This document shows positions 1-13,605 of a stretch of 64,000 bases of DNA, in pieces (the stretch's first letter is position 1; each line of letters opens with the position of its first letter). The translations under genes and the position numbers were made by a program. This DNA comes from Eutreptiella sp. 'Long Island Sound 2002' (taxonomy: Eukaryota; Euglenozoa; Euglenophyceae; Eutreptiales; Eutreptiaceae), in NCBI GenBank assembly GCA_964036045.1, contig OZ038385.1:42760367-42824366 (forward strand). The letters run 5' to 3'. The notes under the pieces are model-generated. The model did no database searches and had not been told where the DNA came from. It saw only the letters and a program-made list of their open reading frames with translations.

Positions 1-3000
1 GCGTTCCCCCGCACGGGGCCTACTTTTCTGTATTTTTTGGTCAAATGTGATGTGGAAAGACCAAATTTTGAGTGTGGCAAAGGTGCAGAGGGAGCATTAA
101 TGGAGGCCGCAAGGTGTTGCTAGGCCCACTTGGGCAGAACCGTGGCAATGTTCTTTGTCATGACCCTAGTCTCACAAATTGCATAGAGGATGGTAGCTCC
201 GCAGCGTTGCCCCACGCGGGGCCTACTTTTGTGTATTCTTTGGTTAACTGTGATATGGAAAAACCACACTTTGAGTGGGGCAAAGCTGCGGAGCAAGGAT
301 TAATGGAGACTGCGAGGTGTAGCTAGGCCCACTTGGGCCGAACCGTGGCAATGTTCTTTGTCATGACCCTAGTCTCACAAATTGCATAGAAGATGGTAGC
401 TCCGCAGGGTTCGCACGAGGGCTACTTTTGTGTATTCTTTGGTCAAATGTGATGTGGAAAAACCAAACTTTGAGTGGGGCAAAGCTGCGGAGGAAGGATT
501 AATGGAGACTGCAACGTGTAGCTAGGCCCACTAAGGCAGAACCGTGGCAATGTTCTTAGTCATGACCCTAGTCTCAAAAATTGCATAGAAGATGTAAGCT
601 CCGCAGCCTTCCCCGGGACAGGGGCTACTTTTGTGTATTCTTTGGTCAAATGTGATATGGAAAAATCAAAGTTTGAGTGGAGCAACGATGCGAAGGAAGG
701 ATTAATGGAGGCTGCAAGCTGTAGCTAGGCCCACTTGGGCAGAACCGTGGCAATGTTCTTTGTCATGACCCTAGTGTCACAAATTGCAAAGAAAATGGTA
801 GCTCCGCAGCGTTCGTACGCGGGCTACTTTTGTGTATTCATTGGTCAAATGTGCTGTTGAAAAACCAAACTTTGAGTGGGGCAAGGCTGCCGAGGAAGGT
901 GTAATGGAGGCTGCAAGTTGTAGCTAGGCCCACTTGGGCAGAACGGTGGCAACGTTCTTTGTTATGACCCTAGTCTCACAAATTGCATAGAAGATGGTAG
1001 CTCCGCACCGTTCCCCCGCAGAAGGCCTACTTATGTGTATTCTTTGGCCAGATGTGATGTGGAAAAACAAAACCGTGACTGGGGCAAAGCTGCGGAGGAA
1101 GGATTGATGGAGACCGCAAGGAGTTGCTAGGCCCACTTGGGCAGAACCATGGCAATGTTCTTTGTCGTGACCGTAGTCTCACAAAATGGCATAGAAGATC
1201 GTAGCTCCGCAGCCTTCCCCCGCACGGGGTCCACTTTTGTGTATTCTTTGGTCAAATGTTATGTGGAAAAAACCAAACTTTGAGTGGGGCAAAGCTGCGG
1301 AGGAAGGATTTATCGAGGCTGAAAGGTGTTGCTAGGCCTACTTGGGCAGAACCGCGGCAAAGTTCTTTGTCATGACCCTAGTCTCACAAATTGCACAGAT
1401 GATGGTAGCTCCGCAGCGTTGCCCCACGCGGGGCCTATTTTTGTGTATTCTTTGGTTAACTGTAATATGGAAAAACCACACTTTGAGTGGGGCAAAGCTG
1501 CGGAGCAAAGATTAATGGAGACTGCGAGGTGTAGCTAGGCCCACTTGGGCCGAACTGTGGCAATGTTTTGTGTCATGACCCTAGTCTCACAAATTGCATA
1601 GAAGTACATAGCTCCGCAGGGTTCACACGGGGGCTACTTTTGTGTATTCTTTGGTAAAATGTGATGTGGAAAAACCAAACTTTGAGTGGGGCAAAGCTGC
1701 GGAGGAAGGATTAATGGAGGCTACAAGGTGTAGGTAGGCCGACTTGGGCAGAGCCGTGGCAATGTTCTTTGTCATGACCCTAGTCTCACAAATTGCACAT
1801 ATGATGGTAGCTCCGCAGCGTTGCCCCACGCGGGGCCTACTTTTGTGTATTCTTTGGTTAACTGTAATATGGAAAAACCACACTTTGAGTGGGGCAAAGC
1901 TGCGGAGCAAAGATTAATGGAGACTGCGAGGTGTAGCTAGGCCCACTTGGGCCGAACTGTGGCAATGTTTTGTGTCATGACCCTAGTCTCACAAATTGCA
2001 TAGAAGTACATAGCTCCGCAGGGTTCACACGGGGGCTACTTTTGTGTATTCTTTGGTCAAATGTGATGTGGAAAAACCAAACTTTGAGTGGGGCAAAGCT
2101 GCGGAGGAAGGATTGATGGAGGCTACAAGGTGTAGGTAGGCCGACTTGGGCAGAGCAGTGGCAATGTTCTTTGTCATGACCCTAGTCTCACAAATTGGAT
2201 AGAAGATGGTAGCTCCGCAGCGTTGCCCCACGCGGGGCCTACTTTTGTGTATTCTTTGGTTAACTGTGATATGGAAAAACCACACTTTGAGTGGGGCAAA
2301 GCTGCGGAGCAAGGATTAATGGAGACTGCGAGGTGTAGCTAGGCCCACTTGGGCCGAACCGTGGCAATGTTCTTTGTCATGACCCTAGTCTCACAAATTG
2401 CATAGAAGATGGTAGCTCCGCAGGGTTCGCACGAGGGCTACTTTTGTGTATTCTTTGGTCAAATGTGATGTGGAAAAACCAAACTTTGAGTGGGGCAAAG
2501 CTGCGGAGGAAGGATTCATGCAGACTGCAACGTGTAGCTAGGCCCACTAAGGCAGAACCGTGGCAATGTTCTTAGTCATGACCCTAGTCTCAAAAATTGC
2601 ATAGAAGATGGTAGCTCCGCAGCCCTCCCCGAGACGGGGGCTACTTTTGTGTATTCTTTGGTCAAATGTGATGTGGAAAAATCAAAGTTTGAGTGGAGCA
2701 ACGATGCGAAGGAAGGATTAATGGAGGCTGCAAGCTGTAGCTAGGCCCACTTGGGCAGAACCGTGGCAATGTTCTTTGTCATGACCCTAGTGTCACAAAT
2801 TGCAAAGAAAATGGTAGCTCCGCAGCGTTCGTACGCGGGCTACTTTTGTGTATTCATTGGTCAAATGTGCTGTGAAAAAACCAAACTTTGAGTGGGGCAA
2901 GGCTGCCGAGGAAGGCCTAATGGAGGCTGCAAATTGTAGCTAGGCCCACTTGGGCAGAACCGTGGCAACGTTCTTTGTTATGACCCTAGTCTCACAAATT

Positions 3001-6000
3001 GCATAGAAGATAGTAGCTCCGCACCGTTCCCCCGCAGGAGGCCTACTTATGTGTATTTATTGGCCAGATGTGATGTGGAAAAACAAAACCGTGACTGGGG
3101 CAAAGCTGCGGAGGAAGGATTGATGGGGGCCGCAAGGAGTTGCTAGGCCCACTTGGGCAGAACCATTGAAATGTTCTTTGTCATGACCGTAGTCTCACAA
3201 AATGGCATAGAAGATCGTAGCTCCGCAGCCTTCCCCCGCACGGGGTCCACTTTTGTGTATTCTTTGGTCAAATGTTATGTGGACAAAAACCAAACTTTGA
3301 GTGGGGCAAAGCTGCGGAGGAAGGATTTATGAAGGCTGCAAGGTGTTGCTAGGCCTACTTGGGCAGAACCGCGGCAATGTTCTTTGTCATGACCCTAGTC
3401 TCACAAATTGCATAGAAGATGGTAGCTCCGCAGTGTTCCCCCGCACGGGGCCTACTTTTGTGTATTCTTTGGTCAACTGTGATGTGGAAGAACCAAACTT
3501 TGAGTGGGGCAAAGCTGCGGAGGAAGGATCAATGGAGGCTGCAAGGTGTAGGTAGGCCCACTTGGGCAGAACCGTGGCAATGTTCTTTGTCATGACCCGA
3601 TTGAGTCACAAATTGCATAGAAGATGGTAGCTCAGCAGTGTTCCCCCGCACGGGGCCTACTTTTGTGTATTTTTTGGTCAAATGTGATGTGGAAAAACCA
3701 CACTTTGAGTGGGGCAAAGCTGCGGAGCAAGGATTAATGGAGACTGCGAGGTGTAGCTAGGCCCACTTGGGCCGAACCGTGGCAATGTTCTGTGTCATGA
3801 CCCTAGTCTCAGAAATTGCATAGAAGTACATAGCTCCGCAGGGTTCGCACGGGGGCTACTTTTGTGTATTCTTTGGTCAAATGTGATGTGGAAAAACCAA
3901 ACTTTGAGTGGGGCAAAGCTGCGGAGGAAGGATTAATGGAGACTGCAAGGTGTAGCTAGGCCAACTTGGGCAGAACCGTGGCAATGTTCTTTGTCATGAC
4001 CCTAGTGTCACAAATTGCATAGAAGATGGTAGCTCCGCAGTGTTCCCCTGCACGGGGCCTACTTTTGTGTATTCTTTGGTCAAATGTGATGTGGAAAAAC
4101 CAAACTTTGAGTGGAGCAACGATGCGAAGGAAGGATTAATGGAGGCTGCAAGCTGTAGCTAGGCCAACTTGGGCAGAACCGTGGCAATGTTCTTTGTCAT
4201 GACCCTAGTGTCACAAATTGCATAGAAGATGGTAGCTCCGCAGTGTTCCCCTGCACGGGGCCTACTTTTGTGTATTCTTTGGTCAAATGTGATGTGGAAA
4301 AACCAAACTTTGAGTGGGGCAAAGCTGCGGAGGAAGGATTAATGGAGACTGCAACGTGTAGCTAGGCCCAGTTGGGCAGACCTGGGGCAATGTTCTTAGT
4401 CATGACCCTAGTCTCAAAAATTGCATAGAAGATGGTAGCTCCGCAGTCTTCCCCGGGACGGGGGCTACTTTTGTGTATTCTTTGGTCAAATGTGATGTGG
4501 AAAAACCAAACTTTGAGTGGAGCAACGATGCGAAGGAAGGATTAATGGAGGCGGCAAGCTGTAGCTAGGCCCACTTGGGCAGAACCGTGGCAATGTTCTT
4601 TGTCATGACCCTAGTGTCACAAATTGCAAAGAAAATGGTAGCTCCGGAGCGTTCGTACGCGGGCTACTTTTGTGTATTCATTGGTCAAATGTGATGTGGA
4701 AAAAACCAAACTTTGAGTGGGGCAAGGCTGCCGAGGAAGGTGTAATGCAGGCTGCAAATTGTAGCTAGGCCCACTTGGGCAGAACGGTGGCAACGTTCTT
4801 TGTTATGACCCTAGTCTCACAAATTGCATAGAAGATGGTAGCTCCGCACCGTTCCCTCCCAGGAGGCCTACTTATGTGTATTCTTTGGCCAGATGTGATG
4901 TGGAAAAACAAAACCGTGACTGGTGCAAAGCTGCGGAGGAAGGATTGATGGGGGCCGCAAGGAGTTGCTAGGCCCACTTGGGCAGAACCATGGCAATGTT
5001 CTTTGTCATGACCCTAGTCTCACAAAATGGCATAGAAGATGGTAGCTCCACAGCGTTCCCCCGCACGGGGCCTACTTTTGTGTATTCTTTGGTCAAATGT
5101 GATGTGGAAAAACCAAACTTTGAGTGGGGCAAAGCTGCGGAGGAAGGATTTATGGAGGCTGCAAGGTGTTGCTAGGCCATCTTGGGCACAACCGCGGCAA
5201 TGTTCTTTGTCATCACCCTAGTCTCACAAATTGCATAGAAGATGGTAGCTCCGCAGTGTTCCCCCGCACGGGGCCTACTTTTGTGTATTCTTTGGTCAAA
5301 TGTGATGTGGAAAAACCAAACTTTGAGTGGGGCAAAGCTGCGGAGGAAGGATTAATGCAAACTGCAACGTGTAGCTAGGCCCACTAAGGCAGAACCGTGG
5401 CAATGTTCTTAGTCATGACGCTACTCTCAGAAATTGCATAGAAGATGGTAGCTCCGCAGCCTTCCCCGGGACGGGGGCTACTTTTGTGTATTCTTTGGTC
5501 AAATGTGATGGGGCAAAATCAAAGTTTGAGTGGAGCAACGATGCGAAGAAAGGATTAATGGAGGCTGCAAGCTGTAGCTAGGCCCACTTGGGCAGAACCG
5601 TGGCAATGTTCTTTGTCATGACCCTAGTGTCACAAATTGCATAGAAGATGGTAGCTCCGCAGCCTTCCCCGGGACGGGGGCGACTTTTGTGTATTCTTTG
5701 GTCAAATGTGATGTGGAAAAACCAAACTTTGAGTGGGGCAAGGCTGCCGAGGAAGGTGTAATGGAGGCTGCAAATTGTAGCTAGGCCCACGTTCTTTGTT
5801 ATGACCCTAGTCTCACAAATTGCATAGAAGATGGTAGCTCCGCACCGTTCCCCCGCAGGAGGCCTACTTATGTGTATTCTTTGGCCAGATGTGATGTGGA
5901 AAAACAAAACCGTCATTGGGGCAAAGCCGCGGAGGAAGGATTGATGGAGGCCGCAAGGAATTGCTAGGCCCACTTGGGCAGAACCATGGCAATGTTCTTT

Positions 6001-7543
6001 GTCATGACCGTAGTCTCACAAAATGGCATAGAAGATGGTAGCTCCGCAGCCTTCCCCCGCACGGGGTCCACTTTTGTGTATTCTTTGGTCAAATGTTATG
6101 TGGAAAAAACCAAACTTTGAGGGGGGCAAGGCTGCGGAGGAAGGATTAATGGAGACTGCAAGCTGTAGCTACGCCCACTTGTGCAGAACCGTGGCAATGT
6201 TCTTTGTCATCACCCTAGTCTCACAAATTGCATACAAGGTGGTGGCTCCGCAGTGTTCCCCTGCACGGGCCCTACTTCTCTGTATGCTTTGGTCAAATGT
6301 GATGTGGAAACACCAAACTTTGAGTGGGGCAAAGCTGCGGAGGAAGGGTTAATGGTGGCTGCAAGGTGTAGCTAGGCCCAAAAGGGCAGAACCCTAGTCT
6401 CACAAATTGCATAGAAGATGGTAGCTCCGCAGCGTTCCCCCGTACGGGGGCTACTTTTGTGCATTTTTTGGTCGAATGTGATGTGGAAAAACCAAACTTT
6501 GAGTGGGGCAAAGCTGCGGAGGAAGGAGTAATGGAGATTGCAAGTTGTAGCAACGCATACTTGCGCAGAACCGTGGCAATGTTCTTTGTCATGACCCTAG
6601 TCTCAGAAATTGCATAGATGATGGTAGCTCTGCAGCGTTCCCCCGCAAGGGGCCTACTTTTGTGTATTGTTGGGTCAAATGTGATGTGGAAAAACTAAAC
6701 TTTCAGTGGGGCAAAGCTGCGGAGGAAGGATTAATGGAGATTGCAAGGTGTAGCTACGCCCACTTGGCCAGAACCGCGGCAATGTTCTTTGTCATCACCC
6801 TAGTCTCATAAGATTGCATGGAAGACGGTAGCTCCACGGCGTTCCCCCGCACGGGGCCTACTTTTGTGTATTCTTTGGTCAAATGTGATGTGGAAAAACC
6901 AAACTTTGAGTGGCGCAAAGCTGCGGAGCAAGGACTAATGGAGGCTGCAACGTGTTGCTAGGCCCACCACGACAGAACCGCGGCAATGTTCTTTGTCATG
7001 ACCCTAGTCTCCCAATTTGCATAGAAGGCGGTAGCTCCGCAGCATTCCCCCGCACAAGGCCTACTTTGTGTATTCTTTGGTCAACTGTGATGTGTAGAAA
7101 CCAAACATTGAGTGGTGCAAAGCTGCGGAGCAAGTACTAATGGAGGCTGCAAGGTGTTGCTAGGCCCACTTGGGCAGAACCGTGGCAATGATCTTTGTCA
7201 TGACCCTGGTCTCAAAAATTGCATAGAAGATGGTACCTCCGCAGCGTTCCCCCGCACAGCGCCTACTTTTGTGTATTGTTCGGTCAAATGTGATGTGGAA
7301 AGACCAAATTTTGAGTGTGGCAAAGCTGCGGAGGAAGCATTAATGGAGGTTGCAAGGTGTTCCTACGCCCACTTGGGCAGAACCGTGGCAATGTTCTTTG
7401 TCATGACCCTAGTCTCACAAATTGCATAGAGGATGGTAGCTCCGCAGCGTTGCCCCACGCGGGGCCTACTTTTGTGTATTCTTTGGTTAACTGTGGTATG
7501 GAAAAACCACACTTTGAGTGGGGCAAAGCTGCGGAGCAAGGAT
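1..7543. repeat. Satellite array, left half (about 200-bp monomers)
   Basis: Monomers recur about every 199-203 bp. Each contains GTAGCTCCGCAG, a CCCCGCACGGGG micro-palindrome, TTTGAGTGGGGCAAAGC and CACTTGGGCAGAACC. Anchor positions include 193, 396, 595, 798, 2209, 2814 and 4638. Because the monomer length is close to a multiple of three, many short open frames arise on both strands. They shift frame from monomer to monomer and I do not regard them as genes. The array runs off the left edge of the window and is cut at 7543 by LINE-A. Confidence 0.95.
7532..7543. other. Left target-site duplication of LINE-A
   Basis: CGGAGCAAGGAT here is repeated exactly at 20114-20125, where the satellite resumes in phase with TAATGG. 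This 12-bp direct repeat marks both ends of the inserted LINE. Confidence 0.85.
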
Positions 7544-7732
7544 CCGACGTGCGCGCGTGTGACTGCAGGAGCAAAGCCTAGAAATCAGGACGAAGCAGTC
7601 ATTGACTGAAGATTTTTCAGCCTGTTGATTGCTTTGCCTGGTCTTTTCGACGTTTTTACATTTTTCTGCGTTCCCTGAACCGACAACTGTCTGTTGCGGT
7701 CACATTTTCGTTCTGTCCCTGCCAATCTGACG

Positions 7733-10210
7733 ATGTCTTCTTCCCGCAATAACTCTAAAGCCTCCTCAAAGGCAACCTCACGCTCAGGTGGTAGCATAAA
7801 AAAAAGCTCCCACCTTGCTGAAAGCATGGCACGTGACTTGCGCCAAACCATTTTGTCTCGTATTGACCCTGACCGAGTCACCGTGCCCATTGATGTAGAC
7901 ACATTGTCTACAGCCTCCGGTACGTCCTCCATCCCTCTCCCGTTTCCCACTCTCAACCCAATGGACCAACAAAAAAAAGATGTGACTCATCAAAAAAAAG
8001 CGCCTACCAAAAAAAAAGGATGACGAAGCGTTTGCCTCACCCGCTCCAAGACCGCCAACCGAACCATCGGTGACTCCTAAAGGGTCAATGGCATCTTCTT
8101 CCATTGTTGATAGTGAAAAAAAAGCAAACCAAAAAAATACCCGCTCCGAATTTGACGGTGATGCCACCTCCGATGAGCATCGACCCTTTCATGCTTCTCC
8201 TCCAATAGAGGATGTCATCTATGACCAAGATGCACATGGTGTTCATGACGACTTATCCCAAGAAGAGCACGGCGATCCAAGGCGTGCCTTTGCTCTCCCT
8301 TCTCCCAACAAAACACCCGCAAAACATGATGGTGACAAAAATAGCTCGTCTCCAATAGAAGAAGATAAAGAACCCGTTGTTGCGTCACACCAACCCATGG
8401 TTCATACGCTTGAACGCAATCCAATAAAGGCCCTTGCCCAAAGGTCATTCCGCCCTCAAGGTGCCTTGCCTACCGGCTTCCTTGAGCCCCGTGACAAAAC
8501 CAAAGATGTCCAAGGTGGCAAAATTCCGGTAAAAGGTCAAAACCGGTTTTCCAAAGTCGATGTACTCTCCACCACACCAACCATACACCATGACACCACT
8601 CCGTTGCCACGCCCGATCTATTAGCGGCGCTCAACCCCGCCCCACAAATTCTCCTCTTCGGAGACGGCTTGCCTTACAACGGTTTTTTAAAAAGCTTTTC
8701 CATAGCCGATCTAGCAAATTTTGAGTGGAACAAACTTATCGGGCTGGTTTCCTTTGCCATACTCCCCAACTATGCCCCGTTCCAAGATGAGCCCCCCTTT
8801 TTCTCTCATCGTACAATCGTAAAACAAATTGTTGCGATGCTGCGTGCAGCAAAAAAGCAAGACAAACCAACCACCTTATGGCTTGCTTATAATGCCCGTA
8901 GTAATGTTGCTGATGTTGAGTTGGCCTCCGTACTTGATAGACGCATCGACTTAGTTCCATCTTTAGGCTTCTTGTGGCTCTCCGTGGTGCGCCAAGTGGT
9001 ACACATGGGCGTACGCTCTCCCAACACACATCACGTTTCCACCGCACCCACCCCACTTGACCAACCCCTGGTACTCTTCCAACTCACATCTGCCCCACTT
9101 CCCCGAAACCACATCCCTCAAACCATTGGGTATTTTCCGAAAAATGTTGATCCCTCAGAACCCATACCTCCCACTGTACACACACCCCAATCCACACTTT
9201 TCCAAGTACGCGTTGACGTACCCATAGACATCACACGCGAGGTTGACGGCCTTGAAGTCAAATGGCATATATCAGGCTCCCTGCCACTGATGCTTATGCT
9301 CAATGGCCTCAACCCGGACGACACCTCTACGGTTTTAAAGGAGCTAACAGTCCCTAGGATAACAAAAGCCTTTTGGCCCATCATGGTGAACTCCGCCCCC
9401 GATGGATATAAATTGTTTGATTTTTTCGTTCCGTTTAATGTCTTGGGCAATTTTTATGATGAACAACCCGCCCTCATGGACATGGGTGTCTCCATTGGTC
9501 TCCTCGATAGGTCCGTCAAAGAGTCTGCCCTTATCATCACGCACCAACCTCGCTTCCAAAAAAATGGCCCTCGTAGGCGCAAACTACCCTCAGATGAAGT
9601 ACGCACTGCCATTAAACTCAACCCACCTCTGTATAGGAAGTTTGCCTTCTTGGTACTGCTAAACAAGTACGACGCACTTGGTATGGTCCATGACCCTATG
9701 TTGATCCAACCTGCGGTCCAGGAAATAGAGAACTTAGGTGAAATGATATGTGTCTCTGCACACACCAACAACCGAGTCTTCGCGAAAGACTTCTCTAGGG
9801 AAGTAAGTCCCCCGTATGTGATTGCACGCTACCCGCCAACACTGGATGTCCGAGACGTGTTGAAATCAGCCTCCACCTATGTCCCCGTTGAAAGCCACCA
9901 AGTATTTCAACAATCCGGACAAGTGATGGTGAAATACCAGGCACTGGAATCCGCTGCCACAGCATACGGAGCGACCATGCCAGGCCCCATATATTTTTCA
10001 TCGGGCAACAGTAGCCAGGACCTAGTCATGTCCCTCACGGACCGCCTGGAGCGTGTGAAACTCATCACCTTTCCCCAACCTGCCCTGACAGAGGCCAACC
10101 TCACCGCCGCCACATCTCCATTGCCAGATTTTCGGATACCAGACATCGCCTCTGCCTCACACCCCACCACCGTGCCCTCGGCCCCGCCGTCCACATCATC
10201 CTTTCGATAG
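7733..10210 (+). pseudogene. LINE-A ORF1 (Gag-like nucleic-acid-binding protein), frameshifted
   Basis: The likely start is ATG 7733 (MSSSRNN). The Ser/Thr/Lys-rich N-terminus runs to an A9 tract at 8009-8017, where the frame breaks. One A fewer would continue into KKKDDEAF and the next frame, which runs to 8624. Around 8570-8610 the frame changes back, and the reading DLLAALNPAPQILLFG leads into a long open stretch ending with TAG at 10208-10210; a TGA follows seven codons later. The whole is about 825 residues. The first third is low-complexity and charged; the rest looks globular. I recognise no named domain. The ORF1 role is inferred only from its place upstream of an endonuclease/RT ORF. 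Homopolymer sequencing error could explain the first shift. Confidence 0.6.
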
Positions 10211-10265
10211 GCCCTATCATCATGTACCCAATGACTACGCGTCAACTCCACGACTCCTACAGAGC

Positions 10266-10946
10266 GTGAGGTTTACCCCTTCTGCACCCCACCCCCCACA
10301 CGCCGTTGATTTGTCTAGACCGCGCCTGACACACTTCCTGCAGCTCCATGGCATCCGCCCCACGCCCACCGCCCACACCGCGAATGTATTACACGCGCTA
10401 CTGCACGCCCACTCGTACACCATGCAGGTCCACCAACACATAACCGCCGTGTGCGTTGGCACGCATCGCCTGCTCCACATGCTCAGTGTCGCCGTACTCA
10501 CCTCCCTACAGGCCATATCCCTACTGTTGGTGATTACCACAACACTCCCACTTGCCCTCCTTCGTGCACCCAATCAGCCACCATGCCCACCAACAAGAGC
10601 ATCAACTACCCATCGAACGCGATGCACATTACAGTATGTCCACCATACAACCATCTTCATGCACTTACGACTTTTGTTGGCTTCCCTCGATCGTCTGATT
10701 GTGTCTGTATCCTGTACAATAATGTACCTCGCTTATCTTGCGTCGCTATCGCCCCTCCAACCCCCACAGCTCAAACCACCGGCGACCACCGTGAGCTCCG
10801 CCATGCCCGATGCGTCCTCATGTATGGTTCCACACCAGGTCTCCCATGAGTCCCCACCCCCGTCCGCGAGCGTGACTTCGGACCCACCCCGGGCCGACAC
10901 TGTGACGCCCACCGCCGGGAGCAACCCCCGTCCCATGGCCCCGTAG
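10266..10946 (+). pseudogene. LINE-A ORF2, N-terminal extension before the endonuclease
   Basis: This open segment is in the same frame as the endonuclease that follows. The two are separated by a single TAG (10944-10946), after which the frame continues NFHVARTRDVLTHASYN into the nuclease. The first codon is GTG, so the true start is unknown. The segment is rich in His, Leu and Pro with several hydrophobic runs, and its function is unknown. Frame continuity and the later series of in-frame TAGs suggest it is part of ORF2 rather than a separate gene. Confidence 0.45.
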
Positions 10947-11690
10947 AATTTCCATGTTGCTCGAACACGGGATGTGCTAACCCACGCCTCGTACAACCTG
11001 GGAGGCCCAGAGATTACCCCCAATAGACTCTGTCATGCCCTCGCTGCATTCGACCCCCTCCCCCACACTATCAGTCTGCAAGAGTTTAAGCCTGCGTCCT
11101 CCTACCATGTCCGTGACTTTGAGCGCGTAGCCCTCCACTGGGGTTTTCACTTGCTACAAAGCTCACCCACAACAAAAAACGGTGTTGCCCTCCTCATACA
11201 CTCCTCCATACAACCCAAGGCACCCCCCCTCAAAGTACACATACCAGGCAAGCTGATCTCCACTGAGTTACGCCTGCACCCTGACCCCCTCGTACCACCC
11301 ATCCACGTGGCCTCCTTCTACGGACCCCACACCATAAAAGAAAAACGCCTGTGCGAGCCGATCCTGGACCGCCTACTCCAGGACTCATATCTCGTGATGG
11401 GTGACTTTAATGGCACCACCCATTCCTCCCACACCACAACCCTCCGCCCCAACCTCTTGCCGTGGCTCATAGCCAAAGAAAAGTCCAAATCGTTGTAGAC
11501 CTCCTGCTCCCTCAAGTGCAAGGCGTCCCCTACACACGAGTGCGGAGATTCGGTGGCACAAAGAGCTACATTGATCGTGCCTATGGGACACGTCTGTACC
11601 ACAACTCTTTCCTCACCTCCTCGGCCGGTGTAATCGACTTCACGAAAGTGCATGGTTCCTCTGACCACGACCCCATCATCATCTGTACCA
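10947..11690 (+). pseudogene. LINE-A ORF2, APE-type endonuclease domain
   Basis: This domain nicks target DNA to prime reverse transcription. Visible family motifs in order are SYNLGG (metal-binding Asn), SLQEF (catalytic Glu), the FYGPH strand, VMGDFNG, then in the next frame SYIDRAYG and GSSDHDPIII (the C-terminal SDH motif). The frame changes near 11490: the first frame stops with TAG after SKSL, while the downstream frame reads VVDLLLPQ. The catalytic motifs are all present, so the damage looks recent. Confidence 0.8.
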
Positions 11691-13605
11691 TCCCATGGAC
11701 TGCCCCCGAGCCCAGATGCTCGCTCTGGAACAGACGTGACGTTAACCTGTTCAGGTCCCTGGTCAGCAAGCATGACGTTCCATCACCCGTGTCACCGCAC
11801 GATGTCGAACAGACCTATCGCGCCCTCACCGAGGCGATGCTGCAGACCATGACACAGGTCAATACCTCGAAACCCAACAACCCCCGATCCCCTGTGGACA
11901 TCTCTGACTGGGCCCCGGTGGTCAAGCAGCTCGCACGCCAAGCGAAAAGAAGATCCAAAGTCTTCTATCGGCGCGTCAAACACACCCTCCTCTCCCGCCC
12001 TGTACCCTCCACCCTCCCCGTCCCCTCTCGGAAAATACAAAGGATCCTGCAACGCAACAACCCCTGGAGTGCCAACGCACCACAGTATATCCCACAGTCC
12101 CCCTCCCTACCTGATGTGGCCCCCCCAAGTGTAGCAGAATTGCGAGGTCTAGCACGCGCAGCGCGGAAAAAATCGCCAGGCCCTGGTGGCGTACCCCCCT
12201 ACCTAATCGCCACCCTCCCCGATGCACAGTTCTAGGTCGTCCACCGCTGCCTTGAGTTGTGCTATGAGTCTGGCCACATACCCCACCCTTGGCTGATATC
12301 CGAAACATTTTGCATCTTTAAAGGAAAAGGGTCCTGGCAAGACCCAGACCGGTGGCGACCCATCGCCCTGAGCAACTCGGTGTACCGGCTGCTCATGCGA
12401 TGGGTCTATAAAAAACTCTACCCCTTGATTTCGCCAAACCTGCACCCCCGTCAATTCGGAGGCAGACGCGGCGTCTCCACCGCACACGCCACACAAGCCT
12501 TCCTCAATGACATGGATGACGGCACCCCATGGGAGGCTATTTATGCCTTCGATGTGTATCACGCCTTTGACAGCCCGCCTAAGATACTCATCAGTACGGT
12601 CCTCGCTAAAATGGGCACCCCAACCAAGTTACTGCGCTTAATCCAAACGGTGCTTGAGTTCGGGGCAACATATATCCGAGGATCCCCTGCTGAAGTCTTT
12701 AGAACCACACACGGTGTGAAACAAGGGTGCCCCCTCTCCTGCTTTTTGTTCGTCGTGTTCTTTGAGATACCCCTGTGCTTCTTGCAGCTCCAGGGCATAC
12801 GGCTCTCTGCCTTCGTCGATGACATATCCTCCCCCATTGCCCCCTCGCACGGTTTGCGCACAGCGCCCCTCGTCCAACAAGGCCTCGCCCTGATCGGATG
12901 CCAGCTTAATGAAACCAAAAGCGAGTCCCTTGAGCTGACTCCCCTCCCCCTGACTCCCCCGTTCCCCCCCAAGTACAGCCCCCCTCCCTCCCCCACACAG
13001 GCCGGAGATGACTTCCCGAGTCCGATCCCGAGTCCATCAACCCCAGAGTGGGCCGTCCTCACTGAGCACCAGCTCCTGAAGGTTCCCTACCTGATGCATC
13101 TTGGCCACCCTTTGCCTGCCAGGTTCAACCAGCAACAGGGTTTCCGTGTCATTGCAGACGAACTCCGGGCCCAGCTAGCTGACTTGAATGCACATCCCAT
13201 ACAGACGCTCGACAGAGTCACCCTTGTCAACACAGTAGTCCTACCGAGGCTCCTATACCGAAGTGCTTCCTTCCCCCTCAGCCCCCCCCCAAATAAACGA
13301 ACTGTCCCAGGCGATGGAACGCTTCGTATTCGGTGTCTCAGGGCTCCCCTCCCTAGTTGCGCAGAAGACACTATACACCCACAAGTCCAGAGGTCTGGGG
13401 ATGCGATCTTTCCGCGTGCTGTACCCCACCAGGGTGTTCGATAGCCTCCACAGAAATCCCCTGCTCGCCTCCATGCGCACCACAGGCCACCCCCCCATGT
13501 CCCCACGGGCGCTGTTCCTCAATGCCCTGTCGCTACTCGGCCCCATTCCTTCCTCGACAATGACCCCCCTCTCTGTCTCGTGGAATGCCAAGCCCAAGCT
13601 GAGGG
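11691..13605 (+). pseudogene. LINE-A ORF2, reverse transcriptase domain
   Basis: RT copies the LINE RNA at the nicked target. Motifs in order are KKSPGPGG (finger entry), FKGKGSWQDPDRWRPIALSN, QFGGRRGVSTAHA, FDVYHAFDS (motif A with the catalytic Asp), GVKQGCPLS (motif B) and FVDDIS (motif C, 12812-12829). An in-frame TAG at 12233-12235 falls between the finger entry and motif 1, inside conserved sequence. The frame changes again near 13270 in a C-rich run and continues as the thumb region (FVFGVSGLPSLVAQK) up to the SINE insertion at 13605. Confidence 0.85.

Noticed and set aside
1-7543. Many 60-130-codon frames (FEWGKAAEEG type) on both strands
   Set aside because: They are translations of the satellite in shifting frames; no consistent frame is kept across monomers.
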